From Bacillus sp. FJAT-29814 (GTDB taxonomy: Bacteria > Bacillota > Bacilli > Bacillales > Cytobacillaceae): a stretch of 64,000 nt of DNA. Both the position numbers and the translations under genes were made by a program. The stretch covers positions 1,650 through 65,649 of the forward strand of contig NZ_LMTJ01000007.1 of NCBI RefSeq assembly GCF_001510715.1, read 5' to 3'. Every line of letters begins with the position of its first letter. Within the stretch, counting starts at the first letter, position 1. This document shows, piece after piece, positions 7,791 to 15,484 of this stretch. The notes under the pieces are model-generated. The model worked only from the letters and a program-made list of their open reading frames with translations. It searched no databases and had not been told where the DNA came from.

Positions 7791-8516
7791 GTGAAGAAGC
7801 GGAGACTGCAAGACCATGAGGAACATATCGACGAAAGCTGGCTAATTCCATACTCGGACCTTTTGACCTTGCTGCTTGCCTTGTTTATTGTGCTGTTTGC
7901 TTCCGGCAGCATTAACACAGAAAAGCTTCATCAAATCATGATTTCGATGAACACAGCGATTAATGGGAAAGGCAGCAGCATGATTTTGGAGGACACTGCT
8001 GGTGCAGGTGCCATAAAACCAATCGATAAAAGCAGCAGCGGCCAAAGTAAGCTTGAGGAAAATCAAAAGCTGCAAAGCCTGATGGCTGATATCCAAACCT
8101 ATATCGAAGCGCGGGGTTTGGAGAATGTCATCACCATCCAGGACGAACCTAAGGGAATCAAGCTTTCATTAAAAGACGTCATCTTGTTCGAGTCGGGCAG
8201 TGATGAATTAAAAGGGAATTCGCTAACAATTCTTAGCGATTTGCTTGATTTAATAAAAGGTGTGCAAAATCCGATCAGCATTGAGGGTCACACCGATAAC
8301 GTCCCGTATACCGGATATAGGTTTCAGTCAAACTGGGAACTATCGGCGGCGCGCGCGTTATCCGTGCTTTACTTTTTCGAGGGAAATGGCATTCCGTCCG
8401 GTAAACTGCAATTTGCCGGATTCGGCGAACAAAAGCCCATCGTCCCAAACGATTCGGACGAACACCGCCAAGTTAACCGAAGAGTTGACATTATCATTCT
8501 AAAAACTGAACAGTAA
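7791..8516 (+). CDS. motB: Flagellar stator protein MotB with OmpA-like peptidoglycan-binding domain
   Basis: MotB pairs with MotA and anchors the stator to peptidoglycan. The N-terminal helix (about 16-40) carries the conserved ion-binding aspartate in YSDLLTLL (D23). A linker leads to the OmpA/MotB domain (about 120-238), with SIEGHTDNVPY and SNWELSAARA as the wall-binding motifs. The GTG start lies 8 nt after a perfect AGGAGG at 7777-7782. The 241-residue length is normal. Confidence 0.95.
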   Translation: MKKRRLQDHEEHIDESWLIPYSDLLTLLLALFIVLFASGSINTEKLHQIMISMNTAINGKGSSMILEDTAGAGAIKPIDKSSSGQSKLEENQKLQSLMADIQTYIEARGLENVITIQDEPKGIKLSLKDVILFESGSDELKGNSLTILSDLLDLIKGVQNPISIEGHTDNVPYTGYRFQSNWELSAARALSVLYFFEGNGIPSGKLQFAGFGEQKPIVPNDSDEHRQVNRRVDIIILKTEQ

Positions 8517-8559
8517 TACACGGACAAGGTTGATTAAGTGATGGGAGTGGATAGTCAGA

Positions 8560-8736
8560 ATGAATTCATTTATGTGCAAAATTAAAAACGAGTGGCACTA
8601 CTTTCGAATGCGGTATCACGAACAGCTTCTTGAAAGCTGCTTAGACCAACATTTAAAAGGGAAAATCACTAAAAAGATTTCTTACCATAAATCACGGTGC
8701 TGTGCTGGTCCTGCCCACAAACTTGCCGAAGATTGA
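8560..8736 (+). CDS. Small uncharacterised basic protein (58 residues)
   Basis: This short frame begins with MNSFMCKIKNEWHYFRMRYH and ends ...CCAGPAHKLAED. It is rich in His, Lys, Arg and Cys and probably mostly helical, with no membrane segment. It follows motB by 43 bp on the same strand with a weak GGGAGTGG upstream, and a GAGAC/GTCTC inverted repeat follows at 8735-8759. I do not recognise the family. Coding status rests on its uninterrupted length, codon pattern and position. Confidence 0.5.
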   Translation: MNSFMCKIKNEWHYFRMRYHEQLLESCLDQHLKGKITKKISYHKSRCCAGPAHKLAED

Positions 8737-8784
8737 GACCTACTAGGAAGGAGTCTCCAATGGCTTTTGGTAGGGTGAGAAATT

Positions 8785-8847
8785 TGTCGAAAAATGACGA
8801 TTTTTGATTTTAAAAACAAGCTTTGCATAGTATAATATTTTTCGTCG
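8785..8847 (+). promoter_or_regulatory. Tandem Spo0A boxes and -10 region upstream of the 45-residue membrane protein
   Basis: TGTCGAA (8785-8791) is a perfect 0A box, and TGACGAT (8795-8801) is a second with one mismatch. Their 10-bp spacing is the geometry of known Spo0A dimer sites such as the one in the abrB promoter. A TATAAT follows at 8831-8836 and a third, reversed near-match (TTCGTCG) at 8841-8847. No good -35 hexamer is seen at 17 bp, which is common in Spo0A-activated promoters. The target is the gene at 8914. Confidence 0.65.
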
Positions 8848-8913
8848 CATCAAAACATGATTATCAATAGAAGATTACTAAATGACATAAATATACCAAA
8901 GGGGAATGAAAAG

Positions 8914-9051
8914 ATGGCAAAGGCGTTATGGCTGACACCAGAAGAGGTCCTTAAGCGTAAGAAAAGAAAGAAGACGATAATCAATGGGGCAATCCTCCTG
9001 GGCACCGTGCTGCTCAGCACCGTTGTGACAATAGTAGCAAACAGTTTTTAA
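8914..9051 (+). CDS. Small single-pass membrane protein (45 residues), probable Spo0A target
   Basis: The protein has a short N-terminal segment (MAKALWLTPEEVLKRKKRKK) whose end is very basic, and one hydrophobic helix (about residues 22-41). This is the typical look of a small membrane-associated regulatory peptide. I chose this ATG because AAAGGGGAATG precedes it; the frame is open further upstream but without a ribosome binding site. It is monocistronic, bounded by the 0A boxes upstream and a strong terminator at 9071. I do not recognise the family. Confidence 0.7.
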   Translation: MAKALWLTPEEVLKRKKRKKTIINGAILLGTVLLSTVVTIVANSF

Positions 9052-9070
9052 TCATATAATGATATATTCT

Positions 9071-9100
9071 GAGCCCCTAGTCCAAGGATTAGGGGCTCTT
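9071..9100 (+). terminator. Terminator of the 45-residue membrane protein gene
   Basis: GAGCCCCTA pairs with TAGGGGCTC across a 10-nt loop and is followed by TT. It lies 20 bp after the stop codon. Confidence 0.8.
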
Positions 9101-9139
9101 CGTAACTTTTGGCGGCTGACAACCGCGGTCTTGAAACGC

Positions 9140-9172
9140 AAAAACTCTTCCCTGTATGAGAAGAGTTTTTCA
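9140..9172 (-). terminator. Terminator of fxsA
   Basis: AAAACTCTTC pairs with GAAGAGTTTT around a 9-nt loop, with poly-T at the end on both strands. It sits just beyond the fxsA stop codon. Confidence 0.85.
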
Positions 9173-9179
9173 TTTCAAT

Positions 9180-9566
9180 TTAATTAATAATCTTAATATT
9201 CCCCTTCTGGATTCGTTTACGGATGAAATTGGCGATCAATAGTTTGAAAAATTTCCTTGTCGGGGGAAACAGCATCAAAAAGCCTGTGATATCGGTAATG
9301 AATCCCGGAGCGAGCAGCAGCGTACCGCCGACCAAAATACAGATTCCGTCCAGTAAAGCCTGTCCCGGAATTTGGCCCATCGCCATTTGCTCTTGTACCC
9401 GACGAATCGTTTGCAAGCCTTCCCTTTTGGCTAAGTATGTTCCAAGAACCCCTGTCAAAATAATCAGCGATAAAGTGGGCCAAAAGCCGATCGTTTTCCC
9501 GGATAACAGCAGTATCCCGATTTCCGCCGCAGGCACAACAACAATCAATATGAAAAATAAGCGCAT
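9180..9566 (-). CDS. fxsA: FxsA family membrane protein
   Basis: FxsA was named in E. coli because its overproduction relieves F-plasmid exclusion of phage T7; its normal function is not established. The 128-residue protein has membrane helices at about 2-20, 27-45 and 73-100, with the family signature PAAEIGILLLSGKTIGFWPT near the N-terminus and LLAPGFITDITGFLMLFPPTR in the second half. The basic C-terminal tail is usual. It is monocistronic with its own terminator. Confidence 0.9.
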   Translation of the reverse strand: MRLFFILIVVVPAAEIGILLLSGKTIGFWPTLSLIILTGVLGTYLAKREGLQTIRRVQEQMAMGQIPGQALLDGICILVGGTLLLAPGFITDITGFLMLFPPTRKFFKLLIANFIRKRIQKGNIKIIN

Positions 9567-9710
9567 GAACGCGACTCCTTCTTAGCTAGGATAATTCCAT
9601 TATAAAGTTCTATTGAAAATATTGCATCCTACTTCCTCATCCTGCCTCATTCCCGACCTGAATAAGACCCGCCTTTCCTTCATATAGTTAGAAATGGGAG
9701 GGGAGTGTTC

Positions 9711-10196
9711 ATGTTTGATTTTTTTTCGAAGAAGAAACGAAAAGTGGACAACACAAATTCCCTTCTGTTGAAAAAATTAGACCGTGTGATTGAGCTTTTG
9801 GAACAGCAGCAGACCGGGCCTGCCCCTGAAAAAAATATCAACCTTGAACATGTGCAAATCGACCATTTGGAAAACATCATTTTCCGGCTGGACAACATCG
9901 AAATCGACGAGCTCAGCGGTAAATTGTTGATTGGCACCAACATAAGCGGTTCGGAGGATTTTGCTGCCTCGGTCATTCAAAAAGTTGACAAGCAAGTTTT
10001 GAAACAGGAGGCAATGGCCGATGCCACCTCGGATGGAAATATGTCCAAAGAGCCCACAGCTAAACGCAAAGCCGAAAAATCTCCGACTAAGCACAAGGCC
10101 AATAAACCGTCTGCTGAACACATGGCCAAAGAGGCTCAGGCCGTGCCCGGTTTGACCAAAACCAAGAATGGCTTTCGGTTTCGCAATGAGCCCTGA
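9711..10196 (+). CDS. Uncharacterised protein upstream of GerP-like genes
   Basis: The 161-residue product has a basic N-terminus (MFDFFSKKKRKV), a helical segment (LLLKKLDRVIELLEQQQ), a central block with NINLEHVQIDHLENIIFRLDNIEIDELSGKLLIGTN-type alternating strands, and a low-complexity Ala/Lys/Pro tail with repeated KAEKSPTKHKANKPSAEH-like units. Start chosen at ATG 9711, 6 nt after GGGAGGGGA. It precedes two GerPA/GerPF-like genes and may be a spore protein with them, possibly a GerPC-like partner, but I cannot assign a family. Confidence 0.7.
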   Translation: MFDFFSKKKRKVDNTNSLLLKKLDRVIELLEQQQTGPAPEKNINLEHVQIDHLENIIFRLDNIEIDELSGKLLIGTNISGSEDFAASVIQKVDKQVLKQEAMADATSDGNMSKEPTAKRKAEKSPTKHKANKPSAEHMAKEAQAVPGLTKTKNGFRFRNEP

Positions 10197-10292
10197 AATG
10201 GCCTTTCCGTTTTATCAACCTTTATAAATCCTCATCCATGGTGTCATTCGCCCAAAAACTGAATATGATAACCCTAAAGGGGGTCGCCTTCA

Positions 10293-10493
10293 ATGCAACT
10301 TACTTTAGGCACAATCACGATCACGAAAACCGGCCAGTCGGCAGGCGTTTTTTTAGGAAAAACGAACACCCTTAAACAGTTCCACAGCGTAACTGTCCGT
10401 GACGAAGTAGTCGGCAGCCTGACCGGAGATGAAAACACCGTCACGAATAGCAGTTGGGTCAAAACGAAAACCAGGAAGGAAGAAAGCCTGTGA
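10293..10493 (+). CDS. Small GerPA/GerPF-like spore protein
   Basis: This 66-residue protein consists of alternating short beta strands (QLTLGTITITKTGQSAGVFLG) with Gly, Thr and Val, and has no membrane segment. Proteins of this style belong to the GerPA/GerPF and YdgA/YdgB-like groups, which affect spore coat permeability to germinants. AAAGGGGGT precedes the ATG by about 10 nt. Its stop overlaps the next start (GTGA), so the two are coupled. The family assignment is by composition and context only. Confidence 0.6.
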   Translation: MQLTLGTITITKTGQSAGVFLGKTNTLKQFHSVTVRDEVVGSLTGDENTVTNSSWVKTKTRKEESL

Positions 10494-10726
10494 TCTCCCC
10501 GATTTTGTCCCCCACTTTTCATATCGGCAGTATTAAAATCGGCAGTATTGAGGCAGCATCGTCCTTCAGCATCGGCAACAACTTTATTGAAGATTTTAAA
10601 AGCAGCAAGAAGCATAACCAAGGCCTCGGCAACATTCATGGCAACCACAACGATTTCGCCCATTCTAGTGCCGCGCTCACAAGTTCCGAAGCAGAAAAAC
10701 CTCCCGAAAAGCAGAAAGCCCTTTGA
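10490..10726 (+). CDS. Small GerPA/GerPF-like spore germination protein
   Basis: The 78-residue product contains HIGSIKIGSIEAASSFSIGN, the hydrophobic-strand/Gly-Ser pattern typical of GerP-type proteins, followed by an Asn/Gly/His-rich segment (KHNQGLGNIHGNHNDF). I chose the GTG at 10490: it overlaps the upstream stop by 4 nt and lies behind AGGAAGGA, whereas a more upstream ATG would overlap the previous gene by 40 nt. A terminator follows directly. It was probably expressed late in the mother cell, but no sigma-K promoter was verified. Confidence 0.7.
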   Translation: MISPILSPTFHIGSIKIGSIEAASSFSIGNNFIEDFKSSKKHNQGLGNIHGNHNDFAHSSAALTSSEAEKPPEKQKAL

Positions 10727-10744
10727 TGAAGGGTTTTTCTTTTT
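10714..10744 (+). terminator. Terminator of the GerP-like operon
   Basis: CCCTT and AAGGG with flanking A/T pairs form the stem, followed by TTTTTCTTTTT. It overlaps the last stop codon. Confidence 0.8.
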
Positions 10745-10777
10745 GAAAGGGCTGGAAACTTCCTCTCCCGCAATGCT

Positions 10778-10903
10778 TTTCGCCGAATTTGTTGCTTATT
10801 TCGCCGTACCATGGCGCATTTCGCCAAACTTGGGGATGATTTCGCCGGATACTCGCTCCATTTCGCCGATTTTCCAATGTATTCCGCCAAACCTTTTTTT
10901 CAA
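10778..10903. repeat. Six tandem repeats of about 21 nt headed by TTTCGCC
   Basis: TTTCGCC begins at 10778, 10799, 10819, 10840 and 10861, and TTCCGCC at 10882, giving a 21-nt period (one interval of 20). Only the 7-nt head is conserved; the 14 nt that follow differ in each unit. The tract lies between the GerP-like operon and the YetF-like gene, in front of the latter's promoter region. Confidence 0.85.
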
Positions 10904-10973
10904 AAAAAATGCCCAATTGAACAGGTTATAATCCCCACTGGAGCAGGGAAATCTATGCCAAGGAGGTATGCCT

Positions 10974-11672
10974 ATGAGTATGATAGAGGTTTTTGCCCGG
11001 GCAGTCGGCGCGTTCGTCGTGTTGTTCCTGTTGACGCGAATGATGGGCAGGAAGCAGGTATCGGAGCTGACCTTTTTCAATTATGTCACCGGGATTTCAA
11101 TCGGAGCGATTGCCGGTACGCTGACCGTTGACCCGAGCTTAAAATTTTCCACCGGACTCGTTAGCCTTTTGACATGGTGCGGACTCACGGTGCTGGTTGC
11201 ATTCATTGATCTTAAATCTAAAACGTTTCGGAAAATCACCCAAGGGGAACCGGTGATTGTCATCAAACAAGGCAAGGTACTGGAACATACGTTAAAAAAA
11301 CTGCGCCTCGATATGGATGAGTTGCAGGCTTTGCTGCGCACAAAAGATGTCTTCTCCATTCAAGAGGTCGATTATGGGATTATGGAAACAAACGGGGAAT
11401 TGACTGTTCTCCTGAAGAAGACTAAACAGCCATTAACACGGGAGGATGCGGCCACTGCAGAACCCAAACAGCCGCAAATCCCGATTCCATTTCAGATCAT
11501 TTCAAACGGAGAAATCATCGAAGAGAATTTACAGCAATTTAACCTGAGCAAGGACTGGGTACATCAACAGCTGGCCCAATCCGGGGCTACGCTCTCCGAT
11601 GTTTTTTATGCGGAGCTGCAGCAGGATGGGAGTTTGTATATTGATAAACGGGAAGATCAGTTGCTCCACTAA
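10974..11672 (+). CDS. DUF421 membrane protein, YetF-like
   Basis: The protein has about 232 residues with three N-terminal membrane helices (about 6-25, 35-52 and 59-78) followed by a cytoplasmic alpha/beta domain duplicated in the family (ITQGEPVIVIKQGKV and PIPFQIISNGEIIEENL). The pattern GRKQVSELTFFNYVTGISIGAIAG is the DUF421 signature. In B. subtilis YetF-type proteins are spore- or stress-related; the biochemical role is unknown. I took ATG 10974, 7 nt after AGGAGG; the ATG at 10968 is only 1 nt from it. A second, more distant DUF421 gene lies at 35330. Confidence 0.88.
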   Translation: MSMIEVFARAVGAFVVLFLLTRMMGRKQVSELTFFNYVTGISIGAIAGTLTVDPSLKFSTGLVSLLTWCGLTVLVAFIDLKSKTFRKITQGEPVIVIKQGKVLEHTLKKLRLDMDELQALLRTKDVFSIQEVDYGIMETNGELTVLLKKTKQPLTREDAATAEPKQPQIPIPFQIISNGEIIEENLQQFNLSKDWVHQQLAQSGATLSDVFYAELQQDGSLYIDKREDQLLH

Positions 11673-11692
11673 AAAAAGACGGGAACCCGTCC
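11671..11692 (-). terminator. Terminator of the polysaccharide deacetylase gene
   Basis: On the minus strand GACGGG-TT-CCCGTC is followed by T7. It is placed after the stop at 11724 and abuts the convergent DUF421 stop. Confidence 0.85.
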
Positions 11693-11723
11693 CTGCTTCT
11701 CGGGAACAGTCTCCCTTTGCAAA

Positions 11724-12452
11724 TTATTCCACGATTTTGGCAAATTCATCGATCGTTGTTGAGTTTTTTACATAAATCCGCGGGAGAAAATAGCGTTCAT
11801 CCTTCATGCCTTTTGGAGTAAAACGCTCAGGTGTCGTAGTGATCCCGAAAGAGTAATATTTTTTGGTCTCCTCTACTACCTTTTTACTGAAGCTCCCATA
11901 GGGATAACTCAGGGCAATGACGGGTTTTCCCGTGATCCGTTCGATTTTTTCCTTTGCATCCTTTAGTTCATGAGAAAAGTCGATGACCTTTGTTAAATCC
12001 GGGTGCGTGGCGGTATGCGACTGAATCGAAAAATAGCCGGATTGGGCCAGCCTTTTTAAATCCACTTCCGATAACCGGTTTGACCGGCCGATAAAGTCCG
12101 AGATCACAAAAATCGTGGCCACTGGCGAAAAGCGCTCGGTTCGCAAGCTTTGAAAAACCCGAAAGGCATTAAGGTTATTTTTGTACCCATCATCTAACGT
12201 AATAAAAATTGGCTTCTTTACCTTGTTCATGTCCTGCCATCGTTCAAACGTCAGCAGCGTAAAGCCATGGTCACGCAAATATTTCATCTGCAGTTCAAAA
12301 TTTTCCGGTGTCACATATAACTCCTTCGACCCTATTCCTTTGTATTCCGCAATCGAATGATAAACCAAAATAGGCACCCCTTGCTGTGCCGATACTGGCG
12401 ATGCCAATCCTAAATAAATAAGACTTAACATCATAAATACATACTTTTTCAT
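11724..12452 (-). CDS. Secreted polysaccharide deacetylase (NodB/CE4 family)
   Basis: CE4 enzymes remove acetyl groups from GlcNAc or MurNAc in wall polymers using a metal ion. The 242-residue protein has a signal peptide (about 1-22, ending SPVSA). Motif 1 is ITLDDGY (the aspartate pair), motif 2 is SHTATHPDL with the two metal-binding histidines, and motif 3 is SYPYGS. The length and motif set resemble B. subtilis YxkH-type proteins rather than PdaA. It is monocistronic. The enzyme could create the deacetylated wall sugars discussed for the recycling locus, which is inference. Confidence 0.88.
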   Translation of the reverse strand: MKKYVFMMLSLIYLGLASPVSAQQGVPILVYHSIAEYKGIGSKELYVTPENFELQMKYLRDHGFTLLTFERWQDMNKVKKPIFITLDDGYKNNLNAFRVFQSLRTERFSPVATIFVISDFIGRSNRLSEVDLKRLAQSGYFSIQSHTATHPDLTKVIDFSHELKDAKEKIERITGKPVIALSYPYGSFSKKVVEETKKYYSFGITTTPERFTPKGMKDERYFLPRIYVKNSTTIDEFAKIVE

Positions 12453-12536
12453 GTCCCCTACCTCATCTCATCGGATATTTCCCTTATGATTCCCCAACAA
12501 GAAAAAATTTAAATTAAGACAATCCCCAAAAGAATA

Positions 12537-12566
12537 GCGAACCTCGTGATGAAAACAGAGGTTCGC
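12537..12566. repeat. Perfect 9-bp inverted repeat between divergent genes
   Basis: GCGAACCTC at 12537-12545 pairs with GAGGTTCGC at 12558-12566 across 12 nt. It has no T-tract on either side and lies between the divergent deacetylase and sigma factor genes. It could be a regulator binding site or an mRNA hairpin; I cannot tell which. Confidence 0.6.
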
Positions 12567-12592
12567 CTTCTATTAAAAAAATTTACTAGAAG

Positions 12593-12622
12593 GCAAACTT
12601 TTCCCATCTTTTTCTGGTATAT
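12593..12622 (+). promoter_or_regulatory. Candidate ECF-type autoregulatory promoter
   Basis: GCAAACTTTT (12593-12602), followed after 13 nt by GGTATAT (12616-12622), resembles the AAACTTTT ... CGTAT form of ECF promoters such as those read by SigV. It lies 31 bp upstream of the sigma gene start, where autoregulated ECF promoters are found. Both elements deviate from consensus. Confidence 0.35.
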
Positions 12623-12652
12623 ATTAGTGAAAAGCAAGGAGGGGAGTTTTCG

Positions 12653-13180
12653 GTGGATTTAAAACGGGTACGAAAGTTGAAAAGTGGCGATAAGAAGGAA
12701 TTTAAAGCTTTTTACGATGAGTATGTCCATAAGGCACTTGGAGTAGCTGTTAACATAACGAAAAACAATGAAATGGCCAAGGAGGCCGTGCAAGAGACGT
12801 TTATCCGCGTGTATAGATATATCGGGCAATTCGATGAAACGAAACGATTTGACCCATGGTTTTTTCAAATTGTCATCAATGAGTGCAATCGACTATTGAC
12901 CAAGGAGGCCAATGTCACCCGCCTTAACCGCTCGATTGGCGAGGACGAGGAATTTGCCTCAGCTGAAAAGCAACATCGGGAGTTAAAGGAAGCGATAGCA
13001 GGTCTCCATGAAATGTACCGGGTGCCGATTATATTGAAATATTTGCAGGGCTTTACCGAAAAAGAAATCGCAGAAGTGCTGAACGCCAATCAAAACACCA
13101 TCAAAACCAGGCTAAAAAAAGGAAAAGAACTGTTGCGGAGTGCATTGGACGAGAATGTGAGGGGGAATCTGCATGGCTAA
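12653..13180 (+). CDS. ECF-subfamily RNA polymerase sigma factor
   Basis: The 175-residue protein has only regions 2 and 4. Region 2 spans about 15-85, with EAVQETFIRVYRYIGQFD as helix 2.4-like and DPWFFQIVINECN following it. Region 4 (about 113-168) has the helix-turn-helix EKEIAEVLNANQNTIKTRLKKGKELLR. The GTG start lies 7 nt after AAGGAGGGGA. The downstream gene overlaps by 8 bp and encodes a one-helix membrane protein, the typical anti-sigma partner. The regulon and stimulus cannot be read from the sequence. Confidence 0.92.
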   Translation: MDLKRVRKLKSGDKKEFKAFYDEYVHKALGVAVNITKNNEMAKEAVQETFIRVYRYIGQFDETKRFDPWFFQIVINECNRLLTKEANVTRLNRSIGEDEEFASAEKQHRELKEAIAGLHEMYRVPIILKYLQGFTEKEIAEVLNANQNTIKTRLKKGKELLRSALDENVRGNLHG

Positions 13181-13931
13181 TTCATTTGACGAGAGAATCA
13201 AACAAGCTTTAGAAAGTGAGACCGTATTTTCATCAAAGGACACAACCGAAATGTGGAACATTATTGAAGGAGAGCTTTTTGAAAAAGAAACGACCAGAAC
13301 CAGACGGAAACCGGCAAAACAAAAGCGCGGCAAAAAACGAATCGTCCTGTTTCTGGCTGTCGCAGCATCATTACTTATTGCCTTTGGCACACAAACCTCA
13401 ACAGGCAGTGCGATGATTGACAAGGTCAAATCGATGTTTGCACCGGAGAAAGATGTCACGACAAAAATAGAAGGTTCCGATGAAGAAACAAAATTAAATC
13501 TACACGAAGGAAAGAAAGCCAAGTACGTTTTATACGTCGATGAGGCGCGCTACCAATTTGTCACCACCGAAACCTCGGATAAGGTTGTGTTAAAAGAAGC
13601 TCTGCCTGAAAAATATCCGACGGTGGAAATGGAGATTAAACAGCTAGAAAACAAGGAGCCAGGTGCTGCGATCGAAGAGGTAAAGACAATACTTGCGAAA
13701 GAATACGACGAAATCCTGCGCACCGAGGAAGTGTCCTACCCAATGAAAGCAACATTGGTGACAGCAAAAGGGAAAGGGACCGAGTGGAACACCCCGCTCG
13801 CCAAAGTCTACGTCATGGGCAACGGTGGGAGCGGCAGCTTTGTCATCACCCAAACCCTGTTCCTCGAAGCTGAAGAGGGCCATGGCGCACGATTTGACGA
13901 AATGCTGAAAGAATTCCATACCGTGGAGTGA
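13173..13931 (+). CDS. Probable membrane-bound anti-sigma factor
   Basis: The 252-residue product has a cytoplasmic N-terminus (about 1-52) with the short helix EMWNIIEGELFEKE, a single membrane helix (IVLFLAVAASLLIAFGT, about 54-70) and an extracytoplasmic domain (about 75-252) of alpha/beta character with Glu/Lys-rich segments. This topology and the 8-bp overlap with the sigma gene indicate a transmembrane anti-sigma factor that releases sigma after an envelope signal. No zinc-binding HxxxCxxC motif is present, so it is not a ZAS-type factor. A strong terminator follows. Confidence 0.8.
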   Translation: MANSFDERIKQALESETVFSSKDTTEMWNIIEGELFEKETTRTRRKPAKQKRGKKRIVLFLAVAASLLIAFGTQTSTGSAMIDKVKSMFAPEKDVTTKIEGSDEETKLNLHEGKKAKYVLYVDEARYQFVTTETSDKVVLKEALPEKYPTVEMEIKQLENKEPGAAIEEVKTILAKEYDEILRTEEVSYPMKATLVTAKGKGTEWNTPLAKVYVMGNGGSGSFVITQTLFLEAEEGHGARFDEMLKEFHTVE

Positions 13932-13958
13932 CCACGTGGACGTGCAAGGCTACTGAAC

Positions 13959-13996
13959 AACGCTGTTGATTTTTATCATCAACAGCGTTTTTTTCA
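13959..13996 (+). terminator. Terminator of the ECF sigma/anti-sigma operon
   Basis: A perfect 12-bp stem (AACGCTGTTGAT with ATCAACAGCGTT) around a 7-nt loop is followed by TTTTTTTC. Confidence 0.93.
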
Positions 13997-14093
13997 TGTT
14001 TTCGAGTCTGTTACTACCCTTTTCCGTGTTATAATAGTAGCTTAATAATGTCCATTTTGATGTTTAGTTATAAAGAAAGGAAGAACCAAAACG

Positions 14094-15035
14094 ATGAATC
14101 AGCACCAACGACCAATCCCCATCGGGCTTCCGTTGACCATTTCAATCATTGCCATCTCGTTTTCGGCTATTTTTGTCAAATGGTCGGATGCGCCGGCATC
14201 TATATTAAGTATGTATCGCATGTTGTTCGCCAGTCTTCTGTTAATGCCGGTGGTCTGGCGCTATCGCCATGAATTCCGGCGGATCAGCCCCAAAAATGGA
14301 GCGCTGTTATTTTTATCGGGCGTTTTCCTTGCCCTCCATTTTGTCCTGTGGTTTAGCTCGTTGAAGTACACAACGGTCGCCAGTTCAACAATCATCCTGG
14401 CGTTGCAGCCGCTGGTTTCATTAATTGGCGGGTTTTTCCTGTTCAAGGAACGGACAACCACATCCGCTTTGGCCACGATGGGCATCGCCATTGTTGGCGC
14501 CGTGATGATTGGCTGGGGTGACCTCGGCCATAGCGCCGCTGCTATCAAAGGAGACATTCTATCGTTTTTGAGCGTCATTGCTGTTGTGGGCTATCTGTTT
14601 ATCGGCCAAACCATCATCAAACAATTTACGCATTGGATATACAGCTTTTGCGTGTTTTTCAGCGCATCCATTGTGCTGGTGGTCTATAATTTGGTAACAC
14701 AAGCCCCGATGACCGGCTACCCTGCGAAGGAGTGGGGCATTTTTCTGTTGCTTGCCATCGTTCCAACCGTTAGCCACGTAATCAATAACTGGCTGTTAAA
14801 CTACGTGAATGCAACCACGATTTCGATGAGTATTTTAGGAGAACCCGTTGGTTCCACGATTCTCGCCTACTTCCTTCTTGGCGAGGGGCTGTCCGGCTGG
14901 CAGATTTCCGGAGGACTGCTTGTGCTTTTGGGGGTATTCTTCTTTATCAGCAAAAAACAACGCCCTGCACCAGTGGAACTAGAACCTGGCGCTGCCATCT
15001 TAGAACCGGAGGAATCGAATCTGCAAAAGGTTTAA
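14094..15035 (+). CDS. EamA-family (DMT superfamily) transporter
   Basis: The 313-residue protein consists of two EamA repeats with ten predicted membrane helices. Typical motifs are FSAIFVKWSDAPASILSMYRMLFASLLL at the start and ILGEPVGSTILAYFLLGE in the second repeat. Members export amino acids, nucleosides or other metabolites; the substrate here is unknown. The C-terminal tail is Pro/Glu-rich. It is monocistronic with GAAAGGAAG upstream. The convergent galE lies beyond the palindromic repeat element at 15081-15275. Confidence 0.9.
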   Translation: MNQHQRPIPIGLPLTISIIAISFSAIFVKWSDAPASILSMYRMLFASLLLMPVVWRYRHEFRRISPKNGALLFLSGVFLALHFVLWFSSLKYTTVASSTIILALQPLVSLIGGFFLFKERTTTSALATMGIAIVGAVMIGWGDLGHSAAAIKGDILSFLSVIAVVGYLFIGQTIIKQFTHWIYSFCVFFSASIVLVVYNLVTQAPMTGYPAKEWGIFLLLAIVPTVSHVINNWLLNYVNATTISMSILGEPVGSTILAYFLLGEGLSGWQISGGLLVLLGVFFFISKKQRPAPVELEPGAAILEPEESNLQKV

Positions 15036-15080
15036 TAAGTTTTTTTAGAGGCGTTGGGGGATCAGGTTAAGCACCAGAGC

Positions 15081-15275
15081 TGAAAATAGACGGAGTAATT
15101 CCGCTTAATTCGTAATTATTTTAAAAAAAGGCCTAAATAGACGGAGAAATTCCGCCTATTGACTCGAAAAATTCGAAAATTGGAGATTTTGCTTCGCATA
15201 AGCGGAAAAACTCCGCTTATTTCCCCTGAAACGAGCTCCATTTTGTAAATAACCGGAAATTCTCCGCTTATTTTA
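15081..15275. repeat. Dispersed four-palindrome element, copy 1
   Basis: Four palindromes of the form AATArrCGGAgaaaTTCCGcyTATT occur, with the right-arm CCG at 15101, 15152, 15213 and 15264 (spacing 51, 61, 51). The element fills the gap between the convergent EamA and galE genes. A second copy with the same spacing pattern is at 37630-37818. The spacers themselves are not conserved between copies. Confidence 0.85.
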
Positions 15276-15351
15276 CTTTTGCCGGTTACTCCCGATTAAG
15301 GACAAGACATCTTACTTAAAAGTGAGTGAAGTTTTGGTATTCCTAAAAAAG

Positions 15352-15384
15352 AAACTCGCCTATTTTGCTATGGCGAGTTTTACT
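15352..15384 (+). terminator. Hairpin, possible terminator
   Basis: AAACTCGCC (15352-15360) pairs with GGCGAGTTT (15372-15380), then TACTTTT. It is more than 300 bp from the EamA stop, so its transcript is unclear. Confidence 0.6.
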
Positions 15385-15429
15385 TTTCCATATACCAACT
15401 TACGATGCCAATACGACTGTCATTTCGGC

Positions 15430-15467
15430 AAAAGCACCTCAATTATCAATTCGCTGGGTGCTTTTTT
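15430..15467. terminator. Bidirectional terminator at the 3' end of galE
   Basis: AAAAGCACC pairs with GGTGCTTTT around an 18-nt loop, with T-runs on both strands. It is 18 bp beyond the galE stop. Confidence 0.8.
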
Positions 15468-15484
15468 GTGTACCAAACGTCGGC

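Noticed and set aside
11724-12452. PdaA/PdaB sporulation deacetylase
   Set aside because: The protein has CE4 motifs but not the PdaA/PdaB sequence features I know, so only the family name is given.
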